This document shows, piece by piece, positions 41,272 to 47,867 of a DNA stretch of 47,867 nt. The translations under genes were made by a program, and so were the position numbers. Each line of letters opens with the position of its first letter. Positions within the stretch are counted from its first letter, which is position 1. The notes below the pieces were generated by a model. The model did no database searches, had not been told where the DNA came from, and saw nothing but the letters and a program-made list of their open reading frames with translations. The stretch is from assembly GCA_002362385.1 (NCBI GenBank), contig DEUB01000001.1, forward strand, positions 1 through 47,867. Reading direction: 5' to 3'. The stretch is from Lachnospiraceae bacterium UBA3273. Its GTDB lineage: Bacteria > Bacillota > Clostridia > Lachnospirales > Lachnospiraceae.

Positions 41272-41788
41272 CATTATTTTGATCGGTTATATGGGCAGCG
41301 GTAAAACAAGCCTTGGGAAAAAGCTTTCTTATAAGGAGAGGATCGCCCTTTTGGATACGGATAGGATGATCGAACAAAAGCAGGGCATGACGGTGTCGGA
41401 GATTTTTGAAAAGAAGGGCGAAGGGGCTTTCCGCATTATGGAAACGGAGTGCCTGAAGGAAATCCTGGGATATTCGGAGAAGTATATCATCTCCGCAGGG
41501 GGAGGTCTTCCCATAAAGGAGGAAAACCGGGAATTGTTAAAAGAGCTGGGGACGGTGGTATATTTGCGGGCGAAGCCGGATACCATTTACGCGCGGTTAA
41601 AAAACGATACCAGCAGACCCCTTTTAAGAGGGGATGACCCGAGGGGGAAAATAGAGGATATGATAGGTAAAAGAGGCCCTGTTTATGAGCTGGCTGCCGA
41701 CTGCATCATAGATGTGGATGAAAAGGGCTGTGAGGTTATTATCGGGGAAATTTCAGAAGCGCTGAAACATGATTCGAGAGTCAAATGA
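41261..41788 (+). CDS. aroK: Shikimate kinase
   Basis: A 175-aa shikimate kinase that phosphorylates shikimate at O3. The P-loop is GYMGSGKT (9-16), followed by the substrate-binding Asp in LLDTDRMIE, Arg in GAFRIMET, the GGG loop (SAGGGLP) and the lid Arg in SRPLL. It starts with TTG inside the end of aroE (overlap 11 nt), with a GGAAGAG site upstream; the rare start and overlap suggest coupled, lower translation. Confidence 0.94.
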   Translation: MKDNIILIGYMGSGKTSLGKKLSYKERIALLDTDRMIEQKQGMTVSEIFEKKGEGAFRIMETECLKEILGYSEKYIISAGGGLPIKEENRELLKELGTVVYLRAKPDTIYARLKNDTSRPLLRGDDPRGKIEDMIGKRGPVYELAADCIIDVDEKGCEVIIGEISEALKHDSRVK

Positions 41789-41824
41789 ATATGCGGGCAT
41801 ATTTGCCTGACCCATGGAGGAAAA

Positions 41825-42268
41825 ATGAAAATATTAGTCATCAACGGTCCCAACATTAATTTTTTGGGAATCAGGGAAAAAGGAATTTACGGAACAACGG
41901 ATTATAACGGTCTTTTGGAAATGATCGGGAAGAAGGGGCAGGAATGCGGATGCACCATCGAGGTATTTCAGAGCAACCATGAGGGGGCTATCATCGACAG
42001 GATCCAGGACGCTTATTTTGACGGAACGGAGGGCATTCTCATCAATCCGGGAGCCTATACCCATTACAGCTACGCGATCCGGGATGCTTTGGCAAGCGTG
42101 ACCATGCCCAAGGTGGAAGTCCATATATCGGATATTACCAAAAGAGAGGAATTCCGTAAGCATTCCGTCACAAAGGATTCCTGCGACAGGCAGATCTACG
42201 GGCGCGGACTGGAGGGTTATCTGGAAGCGGTGGATTTTTTGCTGGAGCAGAATGAAAAAAACAGTTGA
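41825..42268 (+). CDS. aroQ: Type II 3-dehydroquinate dehydratase
   Basis: This 147-aa enzyme dehydrates 3-dehydroquinate to 3-dehydroshikimate. Family signatures: NGPNINFLGIREKGIYG with the catalytic Tyr, QSNHEGAIIDRIQDAY, NPGAYTHYSYAIRDAL with the substrate-binding Asn, and HISDITKREEFRKHSV with the catalytic His. It forms dodecamers in the cytoplasm. The gene follows aroK by 36 nt with an ATGGAGG-type site. Confidence 0.95.
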   Translation: MKILVINGPNINFLGIREKGIYGTTDYNGLLEMIGKKGQECGCTIEVFQSNHEGAIIDRIQDAYFDGTEGILINPGAYTHYSYAIRDALASVTMPKVEVHISDITKREEFRKHSVTKDSCDRQIYGRGLEGYLEAVDFLLEQNEKNS

Positions 42269-42336
42269 AAAATGATACTTTTTATTATAAACTAGTTAAG
42301 GAATTATAACGTGACAATTTTAGGAGGAGTAAAATC

Positions 42337-42894
42337 ATGATTTCTGCAGGTGATTTCAGAAATGGTATTACCATTGAATTAGATAATAATATCTACCAGA
42401 TTATTGAATTCCAGCATGTTAAACCGGGAAAAGGTGCGGCATTTGTAAGGACCAAATTAAAAAATATCAAGAGCGGCGGCGTCGTTGAGAAGACCTTCCG
42501 CCCCACTGAAAAATGCCCCCAGGCACGAATTGACAGAAAAGATATGCAGTACTTATATGCGGATGGCGACTTATACAACTTTATGGATACCGAGACCTTT
42601 GAGCAGATCGCATTGAATCAGGAGGAGATCGGCGATGCCATGAAGTTTGTAAAAGAGAACGAGATGGTAAAGATGTGCTCCCACAACGGAAGCGTATTTG
42701 CAGTAGAGCCCCCTCTGTTCGTAGAACTGGAGATCACGGATACAGAGCCGGGATTTAAAGGCGATACGGCTACAGGCGCTACAAAGCCCGCGATCGTGGA
42801 GACAGGCGCTCAGGTTTTGGTTCCTTTGTTTGTAAACCAGGGGGACAAGATCAAGATCGATACCAGAACAGGCGAATATTTATCCCGTGTATAA
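42337..42894 (+). CDS. efp: Elongation factor P
   Basis: A standard 185-aa EF-P, which relieves ribosome stalling at polyproline stretches. The modification loop reads HVKPGKGAAF, so a lysine is present at the tip and the PGKGAAF form is the one usual in Firmicutes. The three-domain length and the C-terminal GDKIKIDTRTGEYLSRV are complete. AGGAGG is 9 nt upstream of the ATG. Its place after aroQ is the common order in Clostridia. Confidence 0.97.
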   Translation: MISAGDFRNGITIELDNNIYQIIEFQHVKPGKGAAFVRTKLKNIKSGGVVEKTFRPTEKCPQARIDRKDMQYLYADGDLYNFMDTETFEQIALNQEEIGDAMKFVKENEMVKMCSHNGSVFAVEPPLFVELEITDTEPGFKGDTATGATKPAIVETGAQVLVPLFVNQGDKIKIDTRTGEYLSRV

Positions 42895-42933
42895 TCAGTT
42901 TTATTGACGGTATATCAGAAAATCAAAAGCTTT

Positions 42934-42969
42934 AGGCAATGGATGTTGAATCTGTTGCCTTTTCTATTT
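42934..42969 (+). terminator. Terminator after efp
   Basis: AGGCAATGGAT (42934-42944) pairs with ATCTGTTGCCT (42950-42960) over 11 bp with two G-U pairs and a 5-nt loop, followed by a T-rich tail. Confidence 0.7.
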
Positions 42970-43082
42970 CCAGGCAGATAGCTGACGCTTTAAAAGAGGG
43001 CCGGTACGGTCTCGAGATAAAGCGGGCATGGTCCGGAAAAGAAATCCACATCTTATAGTTTTAAACAAAGTTTTAAAATCAC

Positions 43083-43108
43083 ATCTGACATCAAATGAAA
43101 CATCAGAT
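43083..43108 (+). repeat. Short inverted repeat before the DUF5688-like gene
   Basis: ATCTGA (43083-43088) and TCAGAT (43103-43108) flank a 14-nt loop in the leader, 30 nt before the ATG. It may be an operator half-site pair or a weak hairpin. Confidence 0.3.
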
Positions 43109-43138
43109 CAGTTATCAAATCGAAAGGAAAAAAATCAA

Positions 43139-44083
43139 ATGAAAGAAATCAGTTTTAATGAATTTACAAAGCAGTTAAAAGCAGCATTATACCGGAGACT
43201 GGACCGTGAGACGGAAATCCGTATCCATGAAACGGCCAAAAACAACGGAATTACTTATCAGGGTATGGTCATTATGAAAAAGGGCTGCAATATTTCCCCC
43301 AATATTCGTCTGGACGGCTTTTATGCATCCTTTAAGGAGCGGATCTCTACCCTTGAGGAAATTGCCGATGAGATCGTGGATATTTTTGAAAACGGGCAGA
43401 AGGACAGCAGCCTGGATCTGAATTTTTTTACGGATTTTCAGAGGGCAAAGGAGCGGATCATGTTTAAAATAGTAAATTACGAAGGAAACAGGAAACGGCT
43501 TGAAAACCTGCCCTATATGAAATTTCTGGATCTGGCGGTAACATTCTATTATAACGTGGAACAGGAGGAAATTCCCAGTATCAACGCATCCATCCAGATA
43601 GAAAAAAGCCATTTGCAGTTATGGGGGATAGACGAAGGAACACTTTATGATCTTGCCCTTGAAAATACGGTCAAGAAAATGCCCGCATCTTTTCGGACGA
43701 TCTTCGATATAATTTTAAACATTCTGGAAGAGGACGGAATCACACCGGGAGAAAAAGCAATGGAGGATTTCAAGGAAAAGTCCGACCAGGTGCCCATGTA
43801 TGTACTGACCAATCAGAAAAATTATTTTGGAGCGGCGGCCCTTTATTATCCGGGGATGTTAAAAAAGATCGGAATGACCTTGAAAACGGATCTGATCGTA
43901 CTGCCCAGCAGTATTCATGAAGTGATCCTTCTGCCTGCGGAAAAATGGACGGATTATGATGACCTGAATGAAATGATACGGGATATTAATGAAAACCATG
44001 TGGCAAAAGAGGAGGTGCTTTCCGATCATTTCTATTATTATGATTTAGAAAGGGATGAACTGAGGATGCCGGATTTTTGGTAA
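43139..44083 (+). CDS. DUF5688-like protein
   Basis: A 314-aa protein that I assign tentatively to DUF5688, found widely in Lachnospiraceae and of unknown function. Features: an N-terminal FNEFTKQLKAALYRRL helix, NNGITYQGMVIMKKGCNISPNIRLDGF region, a KIVNYEGNRKRLENLPYMKFLDLA block, and a C-terminal region with YVLTNQKNYFGAAALYYPGMLKKI. No membrane segment. The frame extends upstream to 43028, but AAAGGA before ATG 43139 makes that the likely start. Many copies per genome are common in this family. Confidence 0.8.
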   Translation: MKEISFNEFTKQLKAALYRRLDRETEIRIHETAKNNGITYQGMVIMKKGCNISPNIRLDGFYASFKERISTLEEIADEIVDIFENGQKDSSLDLNFFTDFQRAKERIMFKIVNYEGNRKRLENLPYMKFLDLAVTFYYNVEQEEIPSINASIQIEKSHLQLWGIDEGTLYDLALENTVKKMPASFRTIFDIILNILEEDGITPGEKAMEDFKEKSDQVPMYVLTNQKNYFGAAALYYPGMLKKIGMTLKTDLIVLPSSIHEVILLPAEKWTDYDDLNEMIRDINENHVAKEEVLSDHFYYYDLERDELRMPDFW

Positions 44084-44170
44084 AAAGCATAAAAAAATGA
44101 AAAAATAAGGATGGATCCCCCTCGGCTTTGCGGAAATTAATGGATATTTTGTGAAAAAAACATAACTAAC

Positions 44171-44199
44171 TTGTCAAAGAAACTGTTTTATGCTATGAT
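44171..44199 (+). promoter_or_regulatory. Promoter of tRNA-Arg (and SH3 gene)
   Basis: TTGTCA (44171-44176), a 17-bp spacer and TATGAT (44194-44199) form a good vegetative promoter about 31 nt before the tRNA. No terminator or second promoter is seen between the tRNA and the next gene. Confidence 0.75.
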
Positions 44200-44230
44200 A
44201 TACGAGTTGTAACATTTTTGTAATATATTT

Positions 44231-44302
44231 GTACCCGTAGTTTAACGGATAAAACAGCTGATTCCGGTTCAGCCGATGGGGGTTCGATTCCTCTCGGGTA
44301 CA
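44231..44302 (+). tRNA. tRNA-Arg (anticodon CCG)
   Basis: The 72-nt sequence folds as a tRNA: acceptor GTACCCG/CGGGTAC, D-arm GTTT/AAAC, anticodon stem GCTGA/TCAGC with loop TTCCGGT (anticodon CCG), T-arm GGGGG/CCTCT with TTCGATT, discriminator A. The CCG anticodon reads the Arg codon CGG. The CCA tail is not encoded, so it is added after RNase Z trimming. The next gene starts 30 nt downstream. Confidence 0.93.
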
Positions 44303-44332
44303 TCTTTATGTAAAAAAGAAAGGATTAGAGAA

Positions 44333-45619
44333 ATGAGCGACAAGACGAATAAATCGACGGAAGGCTTTTCAGGGCTTCTTGAGCGGATAAAAACAGACCA
44401 AAAGATGCAGTACGGGGTTATCGGCGGCGCTCTTGCCATTGCTCTGATCATCATTATCATAGTTTGCGTATCCTGTTCCAAAAAGGACGAAAACCAGGAA
44501 GGAATTTCTGACAATACGGTTCCTGTAGCAGAATCAGGAAGTACCGATACACCGCAGCCGGCGGAAACGGAGGCCGGCGGTCTGGTGCCTACATCCGATG
44601 AAGCGGTCATGCAGCTGATCAATTCCTATTACGGCGCTCTGGCAACAGGGGATTCCGCTACGGTTTCCGCACTGAAATCCAACGTTACCGAAGAGGAGAA
44701 GATCAAGCTGGAAAAAAGAGCGGAATTGATGGAGTCCATCGACAATATACAGGTTTATACAAGACCCGGTCCTGTTGACGGCACATATGTGGCTTTTGTT
44801 TACTATGAAATGAAATTTATAGATATTGAAACAAGATCTCCCGGACTTACCACCATTTATATCTGCCGCAACGAGGACGGCAGCCTTTATATCAATAATG
44901 GGGAGTGGGATGAGGCGACTACCGCTTATATAGAGCAGATCGCAAGTGAAGAGGCCATTGCGGACTATTTCAAATCCGTTCAGGTTTCTTATAACGAGGC
45001 AATTAATAATGACGTGGCTCTGGCTTTGCGTATGGAGCAGCTTCCCCAGATCCTGGATGATGCGGTCCGTGAAAGACAGCAGGCGGCAGAACAGGCGGCA
45101 AATGCAGAACAGCCTGCAGGTCAGGCGGAGGCTACAGCCGTTAACGAAACCGTTGTCGCTACCACAAAGGTCAATGTGCGCGCTTCCGACAGTGAAAATG
45201 CCGACAGGATCGGCCAGGTCGAGTCCGGCACTTCCATGACAAGATATGAGACAAGGGAGAACGGCTGGAGCAAAATTGATTACAACGGACAGGAGGGATT
45301 TATAAAATCCGAATTCCTTCAGGTTCAGAGCACCAATGAAACACAGCCCGCTGAAAACACGGAGCCGGATCAGGCGGATGCATCTCAGGAAGAGCCTGCG
45401 CAGCCTGTCAGCGCCAGCGGAAACGGCGGAAAGGTAACTGCAACCAGCAGCGTTAAGGTTCGTTCTTCGACAAACGTGGATTCCAACGACAATATTCTCG
45501 GAACATTGTTCCCGGGAGAAAGCTGTGATCTGATCATGGAGCAGGCAGACGGCTGGTGCAAGATCAAATATAACGGAGAAACCGCTTACGTTAAGACGGA
45601 ATTTGTAGAGATCAATTAA
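44333..45619 (+). CDS. Membrane-anchored SH3-domain protein
   Basis: The 428-aa protein has a short cytoplasmic tail, one membrane helix (about 27-47), a globular NTF2/SnoaL-like region (about 85-205; MQLINSYYGALATGDSATV), a Gln/Ala/Glu linker and two bacterial SH3 domains (about 275-325 with VNVRASDSENADRIGQV; about 372-428 with VKVRSSTNVDSNDNILGTL). Such SH3 domains bind cell-wall peptides. A frame overlapping the tRNA starts at 44276, but AAAGGA points to ATG 44333. It follows the tRNA by 30 nt without an evident promoter of its own. Confidence 0.85.
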   Translation: MSDKTNKSTEGFSGLLERIKTDQKMQYGVIGGALAIALIIIIIVCVSCSKKDENQEGISDNTVPVAESGSTDTPQPAETEAGGLVPTSDEAVMQLINSYYGALATGDSATVSALKSNVTEEEKIKLEKRAELMESIDNIQVYTRPGPVDGTYVAFVYYEMKFIDIETRSPGLTTIYICRNEDGSLYINNGEWDEATTAYIEQIASEEAIADYFKSVQVSYNEAINNDVALALRMEQLPQILDDAVRERQQAAEQAANAEQPAGQAEATAVNETVVATTKVNVRASDSENADRIGQVESGTSMTRYETRENGWSKIDYNGQEGFIKSEFLQVQSTNETQPAENTEPDQADASQEEPAQPVSASGNGGKVTATSSVKVRSSTNVDSNDNILGTLFPGESCDLIMEQADGWCKIKYNGETAYVKTEFVEIN

Positions 45620-45634
45620 AAAGTAAAATATAGG

Positions 45635-45687
45635 AGCTGTTGCGGACAATAGGCATATATGTGCTTTTGTCTGCGGCAGCTTTCTTT
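45635..45687 (+). terminator. Terminator after the SH3 gene
   Basis: AGCTGTTGCGGACAA (45635-45649) pairs with TTGTCTGCGGCAGCT (45667-45681) along 15 bp with G-U pairs, then a T-rich tail. This is the strongest terminator seen in this part of the window. Confidence 0.8.
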
Positions 45688-45712
45688 TAAAGTTTAATAA
45701 GGAGGAATTTAT

Positions 45713-46696
45713 ATGGCAAAACTGAAAGTCGGTATTTTAGGAGCGGGAAGGATCGCGGCCATTATGGCGGATACCATTTCCAAAATGAAAACGGCGGAGT
45801 GCTATGCCGTAGCGTCCAGAAGCATGGAAAAGGCATTGGAGTTTGCATCGCTCCATAACGTGACAAAGCCCTTTGGCAGCTATGAGGAAATGCTGGCGGA
45901 TAAGGATTTAGAGCTTGTGTATATCGCAACGCCCCATCCCTTTCATTTTGAACAGGCGAAAATGTGCATTGACGCAGGAAAGCCGGTTCTTGTGGAAAAA
46001 CCCTTCTGCGTAAATGCAAAGGAAGCGGAGGAGCTGTTAGCTTATGCAAAGGAAAAGAACATCTTTATTTCCGAGGCCATGTGGATCCGCTATATGCCTA
46101 TGTATGAAACGATTTTGAAGCTTTTAAAGAGCGGCATTATCGGGGAGCCCAGAATGATCACGGGCAATCTGGCTTATCCCATGCTTCATAAAGAACGTTT
46201 GTTAAAACCGGAGTTGGCAGGCGGCGCTTTGCTGGACGTGGGAATTTATCCCCTGAATTTTGCGGATATGGTAAATGAGTCTCCTATAAGGGATATCCAG
46301 TCTGCGGCGGTCATGACGGCTGACGGAGTGGACGCCCATGACAGTATTACCATCCGGTATGAGGACGGCAGCATGGCGGTTTTAAACACATCCATGCAGA
46401 CGGTCAGTGACAGGAAGGGAATTATCCAGGGCACAAAAGGCGTGATGATTATTGAGAACATCAATAATTTCGAATCCGTTGCCGTATATGATAAGGATTA
46501 TAAAAGAGTTGCCTTTAAAAAGGCGCCCAGACAGATCAGCGGTTATGAATATGAAATAGAGGCATGTAAAAAAGCATTGAAGCGCAAAAAGAAGGAGTGC
46601 GACCAGATGCCCCATGAGGTCATTATGAAAATGATGAAGCAGATGGATCTTATCAGGGAGCAGATCGGCCTTGTCTATCCTTTTGAGAAGGAATGA
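45713..46696 (+). CDS. Gfo/Idh/MocA family oxidoreductase
   Basis: A 327-aa NAD(P)-dependent dehydrogenase with Rossmann loop GAGRIAAIM (10-18), the EKPFCVNAKEAEEL motif in the middle and a typical C-terminal alpha/beta domain (GALLDVGIYPLNFADM, with the catalytic-type Asp and the conserved Tyr). Substrates in the family are sugars, inositol and amino sugars; the sequence does not decide. It stands alone between terminators, with an AAGGAGG site 8 nt before the ATG. Confidence 0.9.
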   Translation: MAKLKVGILGAGRIAAIMADTISKMKTAECYAVASRSMEKALEFASLHNVTKPFGSYEEMLADKDLELVYIATPHPFHFEQAKMCIDAGKPVLVEKPFCVNAKEAEELLAYAKEKNIFISEAMWIRYMPMYETILKLLKSGIIGEPRMITGNLAYPMLHKERLLKPELAGGALLDVGIYPLNFADMVNESPIRDIQSAAVMTADGVDAHDSITIRYEDGSMAVLNTSMQTVSDRKGIIQGTKGVMIIENINNFESVAVYDKDYKRVAFKKAPRQISGYEYEIEACKKALKRKKKECDQMPHEVIMKMMKQMDLIREQIGLVYPFEKE

Positions 46697-46816
46697 GTTT
46701 ATTGAGTCGTACAAAAGCGCTGCGATTATCCTTTTTTGGAAGAGTTTCCTGCGTTTTTTGGTAAAATTGTATAAAATTTAAGGGGAAATTTTTGAGGATT
46801 CTTTAGAATTTTTTTC

Positions 46817-46845
46817 TTGTCCATATAAAGGGTACGTTATATAAT
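46817..46845 (+). promoter_or_regulatory. Promoter of gdhA
   Basis: TTGTCC (46817-46822), a 17-bp spacer and TATAAT (46840-46845) precede gdhA with a leader of about 50 nt. Confidence 0.8.
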
Positions 46846-46901
46846 AAAACTTGGGCAAAAAAGTCCGTATGGTACATTTTAACAGAAGGAGGACATCATC
46901 A

Positions 46902-47867
46902 ATGTCATATGTAGACGAGGTATACAGCCTGGTTGTGGAAAAGAATCCCGCACAGCCGGAATTCCATCAGGCGGTAAAAGAGGTTTTAGAATCTCTGAGA
47001 GTAGTAATTGAAGCAAATGAGGAAGCATACAAAAAGGACGCTTTACTGGAGAGGCTTTGCACTCCTGAGCGCGTCGTTTTGTTCCGTGTTCCCTGGGTGG
47101 ATGACAAGGGACAGGTTCAGGTAAATAACGGTTTTCGCGTACAGTTCAACAGCGCGATCGGACCCTACAAGGGAGGCCTTAGGTTCCATCCTTCCGTAAA
47201 TTTAGGTATTATCAAGTTTTTAGGCTTTGAGCAGATTTTCAAGAATTCCTTAACAGGACTTCCCATCGGCGGCGGCAAGGGCGGCAGCGATTTCGACCCC
47301 AAGGGCAAATCCGACAGAGAGGTTATGGCGTTCTGCCAGAGCTTTATGACAGAGCTTTACAGGCATATCGGCGCTGATACGGACGTACCTGCCGGGGATA
47401 TCGGCGTAGGCGGAAGAGAGATCGGCTTTATGTTCGGTCAGTATAAGAGGATCCGCGATACATATGAAGGCGTGCTGACAGGTAAAGGCCTGACCTACGG
47501 CGGTTCTTTAGCGAGAACGGAAGCGACAGGTTATGGTCTGTTATACTTAACGGAAGAAATGTTAAAGTGCAACGGCAAGGATATTAAAGGCAAAACAATC
47601 GCAGTTTCCGGTGCAGGAAATGTAGCGATCTACGCAATCCAGAAGGCACAGCAGTTAGGCGGGAAACCTGTTACATGTTCCGATTCCACAGGCTGGATCT
47701 ACGATCCCGAAGGCATTGATGTTGCTTTATTAAAAGAAGTAAAAGAAGTAAAACGTGCACGTCTGACCGAATATGCAGCTGCAAGACCCAGTGCAGAGTA
47801 TCATGAGGGCAAGGGCGTATGGAGCGTAAAATGTGATATTGCGCTTCCATGTGCTACACAGAATGAG
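46902..47867 (+). CDS. gdhA: Glutamate dehydrogenase (3' end cut by window)
   Basis: The first 322 residues of an NAD(P)-specific hexameric glutamate dehydrogenase (full length about 445). Seen: VPWVDDKGQVQVNNGFRVQ, GPYKGGLRFHPSV, the catalytic region LPIGGGKGGSDFDPKGKSD, DVPAGDIGVGGREIGFM, and a Rossmann loop SGAGNVA. AGAAGGAGG is 9 nt before the ATG. It makes or breaks down glutamate, linking ammonia with 2-oxoglutarate. The remainder lies beyond the right edge. Confidence 0.97.
   Translation, partial: MSYVDEVYSLVVEKNPAQPEFHQAVKEVLESLRVVIEANEEAYKKDALLERLCTPERVVLFRVPWVDDKGQVQVNNGFRVQFNSAIGPYKGGLRFHPSVNLGIIKFLGFEQIFKNSLTGLPIGGGKGGSDFDPKGKSDREVMAFCQSFMTELYRHIGADTDVPAGDIGVGGREIGFMFGQYKRIRDTYEGVLTGKGLTYGGSLARTEATGYGLLYLTEEMLKCNGKDIKGKTIAVSGAGNVAIYAIQKAQQLGGKPVTCSDSTGWIYDPEGIDVALLKEVKEVKRARLTEYAAARPSAEYHEGKGVWSVKCDIALPCATQNE

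Noticed and set aside
44276..44332. Upstream extension of the SH3 gene into the tRNA
   Set aside because: The added codons are the T-arm of tRNA-Arg and there is no ribosome binding site; AAAGGA supports ATG 44333.
1..47867. CRISPR array, prophage or insertion sequence
   Set aside because: No regularly spaced repeats, integrase, transposase or phage structural genes were seen anywhere in the window.

Overview
The window looks like a chromosomal segment of a motile, spore-forming gut Firmicute, most likely Lachnospiraceae (Clostridia). The evidence is moderate GC with AGGAGG-type ribosome binding sites, family content typical of that group (proteins I read as DUF6033, DUF5688, DUF975, DUF1538 and FlxA-like), a PdaA-type cortex deacetylase, a bile salt hydrolase, and sigma-28-type promoters beside a chemotaxis receptor. 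No CRISPR array, prophage, IS element, rRNA or origin was seen. The right edge cuts a glutamate dehydrogenase gene.

Layout. 1-890: gene-poor edge with several hairpin terminators and one small unknown minus-strand gene. 0.9-2.7 kb: Fe-S flavoprotein-like reductase, AraC regulator, small cupin. 2.7-15.6 kb: a chemotaxis/signalling-flavoured stretch with an MCP, an ECF sigma/RsiV-like anti-sigma pair, a DUF6033-like protein, a DUF4180 protein, a tocopherol-cyclase-like protein, a FlxA-like protein, a MATE exporter, a YbaK protein and two tandem paralogous unknown proteins. Three transcription units here (MCP, DUF6033-like, paralog pair) begin with the same composite promoter: a GCCGATAA/T -10 of sigma-28 type preceded by two TTTCGTTMC boxes about 21 bp apart. 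15.7-18.6 kb: a GGDEF protein and a second MATE exporter with a leader terminator. 18.9-26.9 kb: PdaA, bile salt hydrolase, DUF1538 membrane protein with a tandem PII-like partner, ApbE, two membrane proteins and a ferredoxin-type aldo-keto reductase.

26.9-37.3 kb: a LacI regulator diverges from an eight-gene operon: split AtuA-like pair, CaiB/BaiF CoA-transferase, ribose-type ABC importer (binding protein, double ATPase, permease) and two serine hydrolases. Tandem LacI-type operators sit over the start site. I read it as an uncharacterised import-hydrolyse-CoA-activate catabolic system, and it is the best candidate in the window for an undescribed pathway. 37.3-39.6 kb: TetR/ABC-2 exporter operon. 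39.9-42.9 kb: conserved housekeeping set yqeG-aroE-aroK-aroQ-efp. 43.1-47.9 kb: DUF5688-like protein, tRNA-Arg(CCG) closely followed by an SH3 membrane protein, a Gfo/Idh/MocA oxidoreductase, and gdhA.

All family names come from reading translated sequence and remembered family signatures; no database search was run. Promoters and hairpins were found by eye.
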